This document shows positions 23,505 to 35,345 of a stretch of 64,000 nucleotides of DNA, piece by piece (positions within the stretch are counted from its first letter, which is position 1; each line of letters opens with the position of its first letter). Made by a program: the position numbers and the translations under genes. The DNA is taken from assembly GCF_014805685.1 (NCBI RefSeq), contig NC_060892.1, positions 23,511,060-23,575,059 on the forward strand, in the 5' to 3' direction. The notes under the pieces are model-generated. The model was not told the origin of the DNA and did not search any database. It saw only the letters and a list, made by a program, of their open reading frames with translations. This DNA comes from Silurus meridionalis (Eukaryota > Chordata > Actinopteri > Siluriformes > Siluridae).

Positions 23505-23863
23505 ATATATATACCCTTTCTTTCTTTTTTTTTTTTTTTTTTTACGTTTTTGCAGACAAGTTTTTAGGATTAAAATGGAATGCTTGCCGCTCTCCGGCTC
23601 GGCGGCTCCATGACAGGTCTCATTATCACAGTAGGTGTCGTGTTCTCACTGGCTAGGGTTCTGCGACAAGGTGACGCCAGACAGCCATTTCCTTGGAAGC
23701 ATGTGATTGCCAGAGTGCAGCTCGCTGCTCTAATTCTATTACCAGATTCGCAGGCGCACCTCCGAGCGTGGCGCCGAAACGGTGCGAAGTGCTACTTGTT
23801 CATGTGATTTATTGGTGTGTTTCTTTTTCTGACAGGGGTGTAAGGCACCGAGCGCCTGTCAGC

Positions 23864-23917
23864 ATGGACGCCCAACTACAAGGCCAGCAGCCACAGATAG
23901 CAGTGTATCAACCGCAG
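23864..23917 (+). CDS. nek7: NEK7 coding exon 1 (residues 1-18), start codon
   Basis: The acceptor follows a pyrimidine run (tttctttttctgacag, ending 23835). Then come 28 bases of 5'UTR and ATG at 23864 in fair Kozak context (GTCAGCATGG). It encodes the Gln-rich, disordered N-terminal extension MDAQLQGQQPQIAVYQPQ, equivalent to the 19-residue human segment beginning MD. It ends at CAG|GTGGGT in phase 0, which joins the next exon directly. The N-terminal extension is the part that most clearly separates NEK7 from NEK6, and here it is NEK7-like. No in-frame upstream ATG is seen between the acceptor and 23864. Confidence 0.93.
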
Positions 23918-23929
23918 GTGGGTTGCGTG

Positions 23930-25450
23930 TACACTCCAAAATTCGCCGGGACAAAAACGTGTTCTTTTAAATCAAGAGCTCTTTTTTGTAACAATTTTTC
24001 TTAATTCATAATAATAAATGCGGATTATGGAATTGGTCTCCGATATTGCAGCCCGCACCTGAGAGAGTACCGTTCACCCCCACCAATGTGGTCAATGCGT
24101 AGTCATGAATTAATTAACGCCGCACTAATGAGCTCACGTACTAGTTTTACACACGTTCTTGGAGTGCGCTTTCAGACATAGTTCGCCTCTTATCGCAAGG
24201 CCGAAGCGTAAAAGAGCTTCTTTTCCCGTCCAATCGAAATCATTCGGTAATTGCGGATTCACTATCGATGCCTTTCGGGGGGATTCGCGCCTCTCCGTTA
24301 ATGATCGAGCTACTGATGGGACGTGGCAGAAAGCAATACAGAAATGCTCAACGTCGCAGATCAGGTGCTCGCGGTTTCTCCTCAAATGAACCAAACCTGG
24401 TTTAGTTCATTTGTCATCTTTATTTTCTTTGTCCTTCCTGGTTTACTAAGTTTTTTTTTTGTTGCCATAGCTCGCTTGTATTTCCTGTCGCCCCTTTTTT
24501 TTGTACCCCCCCCAACATCTGCCCTGTGCTGAATCCCTCCAACTGTCAATCTCCCCGCAGAGAGACAGGCGGTGGTCTGCTCACACCGTCTCTCCTCTCT
24601 GGCTCCTCCTGTGCGCTGGATGAGAAGTGATAATGAGATTCTGCTCTCTGCACAAGCAGCGCTTCCTGCACACAAAAGCTATCATGTGTTTTTTCTTTTT
24701 TTTTTTCTTCTTTTTTTTTCCCTTTCCCTTTCCTCCCTCCATTGCATTGCCGGAGACAGAGAGGTGTTGAAGCTCAGCTGCTTGCAGTCTCTCTTTCTCT
24801 CTCTCCCTCTGTCCTGTGATGTATTTCTTTTCCTCTCTTTGTTCCTTTTTCTCGGTTGGTGTCGTATCGCATCGCTTTCTTTACCTCCTTCGAGCTGTTT
24901 TTTTTTTACCTCTTCACTACAGTTACTCGCTAGTAATTAATCCACTAATCGGTTTCTATCGTCAAAAAACACAACAGAATAAGGGGGGGCAGAAATAGAA
25001 CTGCTGTAGACCGAAGTGATTTAGGGGGCCAAGCACTGAAACCAAATTTGCCTTCTATTACACGGGTCGGTCAGTTTTTTTTGTCCTGGTCCACATTTTA
25101 AGACGGAGAAGCCCGTAAGACCCTCACCCCACCCTAATCTTAAATTGTGTAAAGCTGCTTTGAGACAATGTCCGTTGTGAAAAGCGTTTAGAAATAAACG
25201 ACTTGACTAATGAACCGCCCCATTCTTTTCCCAAAATTCCGGCATGTTTTTTTTTTTTTTTTTGTTTGGTTTTTAATCGTCTCACTTCCAGGCTACTGGT
25301 GTTAGGAGGCGTATAGATTTCAAAAGGACTTTGATCCGATTCTCTGGTCTCTGTCATGTATTATTTGTGGAACTGAAAGGCAGTGGGAGAACAATATCCA
25401 TTGAGCCTTATGCTTCGATGTACATTATAAAAAAAGTGTTTAAATAATAA
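23930..25450. other. intron 2 stretch, mostly unique
   Basis: Contains T-rich runs (24690-24730), a solo MITE end at 25024-25036 (GGGGGCCAAGCAC) and otherwise no recognisable element. The 24540-24680 part is GC-richer and repeat-poor. Confidence 0.4.
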
Positions 25451-25454
25451 AGCA

Positions 25455-26060
25455 TCAATACGGAATAAATAGCAGAAGTCTGGAAACACCTAATTTTTTA
25501 AGATAAATTAGATAAAAGGCAAACACACAATAATTGGGCAGTAGACAGTCCCAAAATGAATAGTTTCTAAAAGAACTATAAGACAAAGAACAGGAGAGAA
25601 GATGTGATCAGACTGCCTCACCCCCACAGTCAAACTCGGAGGTGGAAGCTTAATGGTTTGGGGTTGTTTTGGAGCAGTAAAGGTTAGACACCTATTCCAG
25701 GTGAAAGGAACCAACATGGCAACCACTTCATACTTCACGGCTCATTGGACCCGACTTCACTAGAGCAAAGAGCCGTCTGAAGTGTTTTCTTTCATGGAGT
25801 GGCCTGCCCAGACACTGCACCTAAATCCTCTTGAACTGCCCTGGGATGAACTGGATCGTAAGGTCGGAAAGAAATCAGAGATGAGCGACAAGTTTTTCCA
25901 AGAGGCACAGTTAAATATTCATATCCAAACTGCGATTCATGCTAAGGGAGGATTTTTTCAATGAAAAAAAGTATAACATCCGTACAAATTAAATATTTCT
26001 TGGGTCATGGTAAATCTTCATATCATTAATTGACCTGGTTTGTTGCTTAGAAACAAAAGG
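25455..26060 (+). pseudogene. Tc1-like transposon remnant, second subfamily
   Basis: Begins with aagtctggaaacacctaa, then encodes broken pieces of a DDE transposase: VKLGGGSLMVWGCFGAVK (around 25630-25685, the Tc1 GG.MVWG motif) and later LHLNPLELPWDELDRKVG (25818-25870). A stop and frame change lie between them, and the N-terminal DNA-binding region is missing. A sister copy is at 35545-36150 and a reverse fragment at 9417-9660. It cannot encode a working transposase. Confidence 0.75.
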
Positions 26061-27060
26061 ATGTTTGACGATCTCCAATTTCTGTGCCTTTTTTTCAACA
26101 AGGAAAAAAAAAATCAAGACCCGCTGAGTTCAGAAGTCGAGAAGCTGAAATTCCGACACCCGCTTAATATCGCTGGCGCTATCATAATTGTAGAGTCCCG
26201 AAGGTATAATGCATATGCATTAGGTACAGTAGATGAGCTGGTAAGACTTGCATATTTAATAGAACGAGCCGGAAGGGTGCGATTTTGATCTCCAGCTACG
26301 GATTTTTTGACAGAGCCAAAAAAAAAAAAAAAAAAACCTGACACAAAGCAAGGAGGGCTCTAAACACTGCAACAGAATGCAGAGAAGCAGAACCACTGTC
26401 GGCGGGTAAAGAAAGCATAAATATTGCATGGCCCAGGCTGATGAAAAGGACGGGAACTGAATCTCCCGCGTGTTGTGTTGCCTCCCCGCCTTCCGTTTCC
26501 TTGCCCTGTCACTCCCACCAAACCGCTGCTATTCCTCCCAGTGACACCGACACCAACACCAACCCCGGCTCGCTGCTCTCGCACCTCTTCACTGCTCGTG
26601 TTGTCCTCTCCCTGGCAGCTTCTGGCAGTGTTGTGCTGTCATCTCACACCTAGTCCTCCATGCTGCTACCACCCCATCCTCCATCGCTAAACCTACCCTC
26701 CACACCCCCCCCATCTCCCGTGTTCCTGTCACTGGGCTGCATGATTGTGTTTCTCTTTCTTATACTTGTGTCACGTCACCGCTGGTCAACCCGGAGTACG
26801 GCGCCTTCCTACCGGTGGAATGATACATTTATCGTGTTGTCTAATACAGTATTCAACCACTTTCTATTTTCTGCATGTATGGACCTTGTGGTACCTGACC
26901 GATGATGCCGATGACCAAGTAGTAATGCTCATTTCCGTAATTGAGGCCTCGATGCAAAGCCTACAATACCTTAAAGATACATATGAATCAGCTACCGATG
27001 TGCTGCGATACGGTTCACCCCCTATTACGATGCAGTGCCACGCGATTCCGATTGGATTCA
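26060..27060. other. intron 2 stretch with old repeat sequence at its right end
   Basis: The left part is unique and C-rich around 26470-26720. The right part (26990-27060, gctgcgatacggttcaccc... gccacgcgattccgattgg) resembles a diverged transposon rich in GATGCNATGC motifs. It appears to resume at 27694-27770 beyond the nested hAT copy. Confidence 0.35.
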
Positions 27061-27062
27061 AC

Positions 27063-27693
27063 TAGTGCTGAGACGATCCCTCGAGTAATTCGAATACAAA
27101 AAGTCCTTGAGGCAAATGATTTGCCTCGATGCTTCGTTTAGTCCATTTACCTACACACTGAACATTGTGTTTCCCCACGGGCCATTATAACTGACGCGCC
27201 ACCCGCTAAACTCCTGCGCGCTCTGGACAGGTAAACACAGACGACGAATTGAGGAACAGCGAGAAAACAGCGAGGGTCGAGGAGAAGATTCGGGCGCAAT
27301 AAAAAGTTGCCAAAGTTTGGGATCATTTCCAACTAAAGCATAATGAAAACAGCGTACAGTGCGTTTACCGTTTTAGAGTGATTTGAAATGGATTTTTATA
27401 CTTATATTTTAAATTTATATATTTGTATTTGCATTTTGATGTAATATGGCAATTAAATGCTGTAAATGGGTTTAGTTTTCACAGATATTTTTGTATGCAA
27501 ATTCATCAATAATAATGTTAATTTTTCTAGAAAGTAATCAAATTACTTGTTCATTTTAAGAAACCCATCTCATCTTCTCATGTATATTTAGTTTCGCTCT
27601 TTAATAAAAAAAAAGTAATTGTTTCGTCCGATTAATTAATGAAATAATCGTTAGAATACTCGATTACTAAAATAAGCTATAGCTGCAGCTGCA
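27063..27693. mobile_element. non-autonomous hAT element, nested in an older repeat
   Basis: Starts TAGTGCTGAGACGATCCCTC, with a CGAGTAATTCGAATAC theme, and ends with cgttagaatactcgattact...AGCTGCA. The flanks are GATTCAAC (27055-27062) and GATTTAAC (27694-27701), an 8-bp target duplication with one mismatch. It lies between two halves of an older GATGC-rich repeat. The right terminus is somewhat eroded. Confidence 0.6.
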
Positions 27694-28206
27694 GATTTAA
27701 CACAATGCGATTCAATGCAATACGATGCGATGAAAAAAATATGATGCTATGCAATTGAATATGTTTCAGATTACAAGTTCGCTTTTATTTCTTTGGTTCA
27801 GACAGACGGTAAATCGTAAATTAACTTAAGTGCCTTCCGACCTCCAACGCATGGCCAAACAGGACTTGGTAGTGCAAAAAGAAAGAAAAAAGATGAAATA
27901 AAACCATACGTTTTTTCATATTCTGTCTTCAGGAAGGTGCAGCTCTACCTCTGACATGTAAATCTGTATTCTATGTGACTTTTAGGACACGCCTCGGCCT
28001 CCGTAGCGTTGTGATGCGTCGTATTCACGCAGCAGCAACGGTGCTAAGAGAACTTTGATTGATCTCAAATTTTAAAATATTGGTCACAAATTATTGGTCA
28101 CTTTTGAAATAATAAAAGTATAGCACATTTAATTTAAGAATTATATATGAATAATCAGTTTTTACCGATGCAAATATGTTAAAAACATAAATTAAAAATC
28201 ATTTAG

Positions 28207-28645
28207 CTACAAGAGCATTAGTGAGATCAGGTACACCAGGTGTTGAGGAAATCTGGGGTTCAGTTTGGTGTTCAGTGGGGTTGGGGTTTGGGGCTCTGTA
28301 CAAGACACTTTCCAGTCCAATCTTAAAACATATTACCTTAGTCTTTTGGGGCAGGGGCATTGTCATACTTGGAAAGTGCTTGGCCTCTTGGTTTCAGTGA
28401 AGCAAAATTGCAAGGCAACGGCACAGAACGCCATCATATACAAATGTGTGCCTTCAACATTGCGGCAAAAGTTTGGGTAAAAATAAAACCTACATTAGTA
28501 TGAGAAACTCCAGTGTCCACTTTGTCAGACTTTTGGACATCTAGTGTCCATTCTAAATATCTTAGAATGAATAATATATTGATCATTGAGGTACATGAAC
28601 CACCTTTGGGTGGGACAGTCAGGTGTCCACATACCTTTGGGCAAG
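28207..28645 (-). mobile_element. Tc1-derived short element
   Basis: Family order in reverse: gagcattagtgagatcaggt, then ggggcaggggcattgtcata, gcggcaaaagtttgg, and the end gtcaggtgtccacatacctt at about 28620-28638. Confidence 0.75.
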
Positions 28646-28879
28646 CCATTTATTTTCCAGATCTCAAAACTGTGACCCTAAAACTAGCTGATGTTTTGCT
28701 AGTTGTGAGGACTTCTTCATCTTTGAAAGGTGGAATTGTGTAGAATATGGGATATGGGAAGACCATTTTATAGTGCTATTCGAAATACTCGCATGAGTTA
28801 TGAACAATGCTAACCTGGTCAACTTCTTCGGGGCCTGAACTTGACGCAAACTGCATTCATTGGGCGTACAGGGAAGATT

Positions 28880-29560
28880 CTGCAGATCTGACTGTTGCTT
28901 GAAAGTGTCCAGCTCGCATTGAGCGTTGGGGTCAGTGTCTCCTCTGCGCTCCACCTGCCTACACCCCATAGTTTATTTTTGTTTTTGTCCCTCTCCCGCT
29001 GAGCCAGAATGCGCCCTCTGCGCCTCTCTAGCCTTCGTCAAGCTGTGATGTGTACAAATTGTGCCATGCGACCCCGGCGGCCATGCAGCCTTTTCTTCCG
29101 CTGCGCTTCATTCCTTCTCGGGCCGCGGCGCTCCAAATTGTGTGACAGAGCAGAGCTCAGATGAGACGGCCTGTCAGTCAGCACGCCCCGCTGCCCTTTG
29201 AAGGCGAGGCCAGGGGACGAAGAAAGGTGCGGCAAATGGCCTGTGAAGTTTACATACACTGCCCACTGCTAAACAGATTACCGCTAATGAAGTGTCTGGA
29301 GCTCGGGTGGCGTCAGGCCTAATCCTGGTTGGCAGCACGTGCCTTCGGCTGCCAAAAAAGCCGCCACCCTCTGGCCCTCCTTCCACCTCCCGGGCGCAGG
29401 GAGGTGCCCGTCGTTAATCAGTCCGGATAGTGCGCAAGCTGACATGCAAATGTAGGTCATTGCATATGTAAATGTGTGATTAGCGAGCTGCATGCCAGGA
29501 CACATTAGCACAACTTTGCTCTCAGCATGCACTTGTCACGCCGCTTTAGAGGCTCATGCT
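28880..29560. other. long repeat-poor, GC-rich block, candidate regulatory element
   Basis: This stands out in intron 2: about 680 bases with no microsatellite or transposon signature and high GC. It has octamer ATGCAAAT at 29444-29451 and many ATTA/TAAT, CATGCA and TGTAAAT sites between 29250 and 29540. No open frame looks like protein. This is the strongest of the candidate conserved non-coding blocks I noticed. Confidence 0.3.
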
Positions 29561-29564
29561 AACA

Positions 29565-30860
29565 TTTGTCAAGCAACCGTGCGACGAGTGAAAGCAATGC
29601 CTCATCGCTTTTTGAAACCCTCCCACCCCCCAACATCACAGGACCTCCTAACCCTGTAGAAAGCCCTTATCCATGCCACGTCTTATTGTGATTGTTATTG
29701 GACAATTTTTTTAATACCGTGATACCCTCTTGATCAGCCCCCTCGCTTTCCTACCTGAGGATCATAATGCAATTCTGATATCGATTGACAGATGGTATCT
29801 TGTGTGGTATGTTATTTGTATTCCCCCCCCTTTCCGTAGTACAAAAATAAAGGCAGTTAATAAAACAAAAGGAAACTAACTTGCCCTAATCTTAGTTAAT
29901 GTACAACAGTGTAGGAAAGGAAGAATTTCTTTTTTGGCACCAGATGTGTGCCTGGAATAAGTGTGTGGTGTCATGAAAGAAAAACAAGCTGCTTCAGTGT
30001 GTTAATTGGCTGGGGCAATTCTTCAGCTCTCGCCTTTTTTTTTCCCTCTCTCTCCCCTTAAAGCTGTCAAACAAAACAATGAAATGCTTAAATTGGCTGC
30101 CCCTTGATCTATATCCATCCTTCTAGCACCCAGCCGGTTTGGGCGCTTAGCTCCAGTGCACGTTCCTTCTGAGCCCTGGTGCTTCACACAGTCGTACTCT
30201 GTTTTTTTTTTTTCCACATTCGGGAAGGCTTATATAGCTGTCAGTGCAACACACTGGGGAAAAAAAAATGTTCTGCACTTTAGCTGTAACTATCACCACA
30301 AGCTCTCAGGAAGCACGCCAGCTTTTGTCGTAAAACTCCAGAACACCAGGAGGCACGGGTATAAAGCAAAAACTTTCGGGTGCGTTTAAAAAACAAAAAA
30401 ACGAATACATGCATGCCTGTCTCAGATGAAGAAGATTGTTTCCAGAGCCGAAAGGTGAATTCTTTTAAAGACAAAACATAACGGATCAGAATAGATCACG
30501 AGGACCTTCTTGTCTCGCCCACATGCAAAGTGCCTTCAAGGTTATCCCCATCGTCTAGCGTATCCGCCTTTGACACGCGATGTTCCCTTGTGTCACTTCT
30601 TGTTCTGCGCAGGGACGACCCACGAAAGGTCAGCGCAGTTTATTTTTCCACCACTCGCGACAACGCCGGAAGCCTAATTGCGACTGTTGCTTAGCAATTT
30701 AACCCAGAAAACACTCGGGGCAATTCGGGACTAATGGGTGAAGTGTGAAGACGATTGCCCTGAACAATTACTTTGCCTTTTTCTGTGAGGGATTCCATAT
30801 ATCGAAATCAAAGTCGAAAGTTAATGATGTTTTTTTCCAATTGTTGTTTGTTTCATTTCC
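29565..30860. other. rest of intron 2 before coding exon 2
   Basis: Apparently unique sequence with short T and A runs. The last part supplies the acceptor tttcatttccaaacag of the next exon. No further features were recognised. Confidence 0.5.
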
Positions 30861-30866
30861 AAACAG

Positions 30867-31007
30867 AAGCCACTACAGCCAGAGATGGGCTACAACAGCT
30901 TAGCCAATTATTACATTGAGAAGAAAATTGGACGGGGGCAGTTCAGCGAGGTCTACCGGGCGAAATACTTGCTAGAAAACACTTCCGTAGCTTTGAAAAA
31001 AGTTCAG
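30867..31007 (+). CDS. nek7: NEK7 coding exon 2 (residues 19-65), ATP-binding P-loop and catalytic Lys
   Basis: 47 codons, phase 0 at both ends. It begins KPLQPEMGYNSLANYYIEKK, then the glycine-rich loop IGRGQFSEVY (residues 39-48) and the VALKK motif, whose Lys62 corresponds to human Lys63, the ATP-phosphate-binding lysine. It differs from human mainly in the strand after the P-loop (RAKYLLENTS in place of RAACLLDGVP) and at NYY for NFR. The acceptor is tttccaaacag and the donor CAG|GTGAGT is close to ideal. The P-loop is intact, so the copy is not visibly disabled. Confidence 0.97.
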
Positions 31008-31049
31008 GTGAGTTGACTCAATCTTTGATTTTACATTTTAAGTGTTACT

Positions 31050-31605
31050 TTTACATTTTTATGGCATTTGGCAGACACTCTTATCCAAAGCAACTTATCT
31101 CATGAATGCAACTGAGCAGTTAGGTTAAGGGCCTTGCTCTAGGGCCTAGGGGTGGCAGCTTCTTGGCACCGGTGCTGGGATTGGAACTTAGACTGTTAAG
31201 GTACAACATCTTAACCACTGAGCTACCACGTCTCCTCTTGATTACAGCATTTGGCAGAAGCCATTATCCAGAGCGAGTCAGAATGAACTTATTTGAACAG
31301 CTGAACAGTTGAGGGTTAGGGACCTAATGGTGGCAGCTTGTTTTATCTCCAGTGCTGGGATTGAACTTGCAACCTTCCAAACAAAAAGCCAACATCTTAA
31401 CCTCTAATTTACAACTTCCCACTATTTATGGCATTTGGCACATGCCCGTATCCATAGCAACTTAGAATTATCTCATTCATACAACTGAGCAGCTGAGGGT
31501 TAGGGACCTAATGGTGGCAGCTTGTTGGCACCAGGGCTGGGATTGAAACTCACAACATTCTAATCAGAAAGCTTATGTCCAACATCTTAACCATCCATTA
31601 CACGG
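31050..31605 (-). mobile_element. three SINE copies in tandem, all reverse
   Basis: Three successive copies start at about 31062 (atggcatttggcagacactc), 31248 (gcatttggcagaagccatta) and 31428 (tatggcatttggcacatgcc). Each runs from the tail (reverse of the GGATAAG...CAAATGCC end) through gtggcagctt to the tRNA-like head (aacatcttaacc). They differ by about 20-30 %, so they are old and either inserted one beside another or duplicated long ago. Confidence 0.8.
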
Positions 31606-32669
31606 CTTACCCTCCCACAATGAGTTTTTTGTATTTATGTAGCTGTGTTTTCATTTTGATACATGTTCTGTCTCCACCTATGTCCTCTCATTGGTTGTTT
31701 TCCTCATGTGCCCCTTTGTCCTCAGCTGTTTCTAAATCGCTTGCAATTAGTTTGCGATTAAATACCCCAGTGTTTCCGGATGCCACTTTAGGAAGTGCGT
31801 CGCATGCATCTAACGTTTTATTTCACGTCTTTCATTTACTGGTTTTTCATCTCTGACCCAGGCTTTAAAATCTTTTGCTCATTTTTCATGGAAACTTTAA
31901 ATCCCAGCACCACTGAGCTGGGCTCTTGAGCGAGGCTTCTAATCTTCAACTGGTAGTTGTATAAATGTGCTTAATCGTGAGTTGCTCTGGAAATGACCTT
32001 CTGGAAAAGCCTGGGGTTCGGGGATAGATTTGCAGCTTCTGATTGGTCAGAAAGTATGCATTGGTTTGGAACAGCACAAGTTCCAGCTGTAACACAAACG
32101 CATCTGCGATCGTTCGAAAAAGTGTATGTTTCCTTAGGAACAGCTCGTACACAGGGACTTGTACTTTACATCGTCTAGCAGCGTTAAAGTTGTAATCACC
32201 GATGCATCGACTTTTTTTTCCTGTCACGGTGAACGTTTTACAGAAGGAGCCTTGTAGCTTTGGTGCGGTCACGGTGCTTTGTAAAGTTTCACAGCACCTG
32301 AAAGTGTTCAGGATGGAGGAGTTTTTTTTCCCCTTCTTAACGCTTTTGTGTTGCTCAGTAAAATGACGAGCTGAAGGAGAGAAAGAGAGGGAGAAAAAAG
32401 GCTGTTGAGCGAACAGCAGTTTATTACGGCTATAACACTAGCGAGAACAGGAACTAGCTCGTCTCTTAGATGCTCACCGACATTACATCTGAATATAAAT
32501 CGCCGTCATATAAGCGGAATAACCCTCTCCAGACGAAGAAGATAATGCGCTTTCGAGAGGTTACGTCTTCCCGTGGCGGATTATATTTGAATCAAGGGTA
32601 TGTTATTTTTGTTCCTTATTTTGTTCATGAGGACGATTCAGTCTTTGTGTGCTCTAATCATTTTGTGAA

Positions 32670-33255
32670 ATATACTAAATCGCTAAAAGTATGTGGACAC
32701 CCTGTGCCCGTTTTGCGATTCTTCAACAAACTGTTGCCACCAAGTTGGAGGAATACCATTGAATAGGATGTCTTTGGACTTTGGGTTGGAAGATAAACGG
32801 AAGGAAAAGTGCTTTATACTTGTCACGTACTTCAGCACAGTGAAATTCTTTCTTTGTATACCCCAGCTATGGTAGAAAGCTGGGGTCAGGGCAAAGGGTC
32901 AGCCATGATGCAGCACCCCTGAAGCACAGAGCGTTTAAGGGCCTTGGTCAGAGGCCTAAGGAGTGGCAGCTTGGCGGTACTAGGGCTTGAACGCCTGACC
33001 ATCTGATCAGTCACCCAAAGTCTTAACCATTGAGCGATGTATTGGAACAATAAGTGTACCCCAGGGCTCCTTAACTTCCCTTTATCAGTACCCGACTTTC
33101 CAAAATTCCCTTGTTGTTGGTCGAGCACAAACCTAGTTGAACATCTTAAACGAAGCGTAGAGGTTCTTATAAAAGCAAATGGGGACTTGATGTGGAATAG
33201 GATGTCAAAAAGCACAAATGCTCAAAAGTCCACATACTTTGGTCCATATGATGTA
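32670..33255 (+). mobile_element. Tc1-derived element interrupted by a SINE
   Basis: The left end (aaaagtatgtggacaccctg) and family body run to about 32790. A reverse SINE of a longer subfamily then occupies about 32800-33040 (tcacgtacttcagcacagtg, gtcagccatgatgcagcacc, gtggcagcttggcggtacta). The Tc1-derived sequence resumes and ends tccacatactttggtccata near 33250. The SINE is therefore the younger insertion. Confidence 0.75.
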
Positions 33256-33717
33256 GTCATTGAGAGTTAATCTGTATTTCCTTTAATTAAATAATCTCTG
33301 TTGTAACTCAGTTCCTTAGAAGTTATAAGTCAAAGCATTGACGCGACTTAGTCTGCAGTCTCGGGATCATCATGAAGGTCTTCCCGGGTGTTAAATCCAT
33401 GATCGTGTAACTCAGAATTTGGCATCCTTTGGGTTCAGTTGGATCTATCGAGCAGATATTTGGTACAGTTCAGTTTGGTTTAGAACCCGGGGCGCCAAGG
33501 TGAAAAAGAGACGGCGTGATCTGTCATAGTTGGCTGGAGCAGGCGTGTTTTGTCTGCTCTGACACTGTGTTTTGGCTAAGTACCATTTCGGCCCATGCCA
33601 CCTTTTAGCATTCTCTGCTTATTTAACATGTTTATCTTCGTTTTTTTCTTTTCCAAATGCCATTAATGCTCCCCCTTTTTCTTTTTCTCTTCTCTTACCC
33701 TTTTGATCTTTTGATAG

Positions 33718-33780
33718 ATATTCGATCTGATGGATGCCAAAGCCCGGCAAGATTGCATCAAAGAGATAGATCTCCTGAAG
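33718..33780 (+). CDS. nek7: NEK7 coding exon 3 (residues 66-86), helix C
   Basis: 21 codons, IFDLMDAKARQDCIKEIDLL plus K, phase 0 at both ends. It contains Glu81, equivalent to human Glu82 of helix C, which pairs with the catalytic lysine in the active state. ARQDC is the form typical of NEK6 (NEK7 of mammals has ARADC), a single-position echo of the paralogue. The acceptor is ttttgatcttttgatag and the donor AAG|GTAAGA is strong. At 63 bases it is the shortest internal exon, and skipping it would keep frame but remove helix C. Confidence 0.95.
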
Positions 33781-34744
33781 GTAAGAAACCAGAGGAGGGG
33801 AGAAAGCGATGCCATGTGCTGCTATTACGCTTTTCTAAAGACGCCTCTGCTGAGACCTTATAACAGACGAACGGCTAGACATAGAGAGAGAAGAAAAACA
33901 ATTGATCTCCACCACCAGACGCATCTCTCACTCTCTCTCTCACACACCCTCTCTCTCTCTCTTACTCTCTTGCTATTCTCTCTCTCTCTTTTTGTCTAAG
34001 GCAAGTGCAGATCACTGGCTTCTTCATGTCTTTCCTTCAGGCAGAGATTGACTTTTTTTTCCTCCCAATGCCAAAGCTATAATTTTTTTTTATCTTTTTT
34101 TTTTCCTGTAATGTTTAGCGAGCAGAGGGAGTGGGTATTGGAGCAACAGTGTGAAAATTTTGCGCCCTCGTTCACGTGTCCTTTGAAGTTGCACATCCTC
34201 AGTGTTGCATCGTCTCCTGTGTGTGTTTTTTTTTTCTCTGTTAAACGCAAGGTTTGCCTTTCAGACAGGCCTCGGCCCGTGCCCAGGCGAACCTCTAACT
34301 AGCAGCGATAACAACAGGTCCAATTAGCATGAGTGCCCGGGTGATCAGAGGCGTCTCGCCACACTGCTTTGTCTCACCTGCCTGATCAGATCAGCTCATG
34401 TAGACAATGGGGACCTGGGAATTAGTCTAAACCAGAATGTTAGCTTCAGAGCCACTCTGGGTCTCCATAGCAACCCCATACATCAACATCATCGGGTAGG
34501 TCCAGAGGATTTCTTAGCTTAACCAGAAAACCCGTGAATGGTACACAGACGGCATAACAGGTCTGTTATGGTGGTACACAGGTATTGTTAGCACAGCAGC
34601 ATTAGCTGATCCCAGCAATAATTTTTCTTTTGGATTGACAACCTTTGCCTTCATGTCCCATCCCATTCGTGCCTAGATTATAAGTAACATGTCCCACAGT
34701 GTCCATGAAGTAGTATATAATGTGGTTGTGTGAGACTAGCCCTG

Positions 34745-35065
34745 TTTACAAGAAGTATTTTATTTCTCTACGTTTACACACATTCGCTTACAAAATAGTC
34801 CCTTCATGCAGGAATACAGCGCTTCCGGCGTTCCTGCCACTTCCGGAATATGTCCTGGAAGTCTTCTTTTCGAACCGTAGCAAGCACCTTTTGCGATTCG
34901 CAACAAATCTTTGCAGTGTTGAAAAAACGGCGGCATCTAAGCTGGATCTTCGACTTCAAGAAGAGGGCAAAGCCCGCAGGAGCCAACTCTGCCGAGTAGG
35001 GTGGGTGTGGAAGTGAGATTGTGTGGATTGTTCTCTGACGATCATCATGCACAAGTTTCTGAATG
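34745..35065 (-). pseudogene. mariner transposase C-terminal fragment
   Basis: The minus strand reads SLPHPPYSAELAPAGFALF, then FFNTAKICCESQKVLATV, RKEDFQDIFRKWQERRKRCI and PA. This matches the mariner D,D34D signature region (PHPPYSPDLAP.D) and the conserved ..W..R...CI tail also present in SETMAR. The last catalytic Asp position of the motif is Gly here (APAGF), and the N-terminal half is absent. It is a dead fragment inside intron 3 of the coding region. Confidence 0.8.
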
Positions 35066-35214
35066 CTTTCTATATTAAAAAAAAAAAAACAACAGTAAAC
35101 ATTTTTTCACTCAGATGTGACACCAGTTTTGAGGTGAATAATGATAGAATCTGGAATCTGATTGGAAGGTAGGTGTGCATTCAAACTGTAGTAGTTTGGG
35201 AAAGTTGGGGTCAG

Positions 35215-35345
35215 AGCGCTGAGTCAGCCATGATGGTTAACGGCCTTGTTAGGGGCCCAAGAGTGGCAGCTTGGCGATACTGGGGCTTGAACGCTCGACC
35301 TTCCATTCAGTAACCCAAAGTTATAGCTACTGAGCTACCACTTCC
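35215..35345 (-). mobile_element. SINE copy, reverse
   Basis: ggggtcagagcgctgagtca, then caagagtggcagcttggcga, actggggcttgaacgctcga and gctactgagctaccact. Same subfamily as 32800-33040 and 63785. Confidence 0.75.

Noticed and set aside
31575..31856. 93-codon + strand frame after the SINE triplet
   Set aside because: Starts inside SINE sequence, no domain, and no splice sites in phase with nek7.
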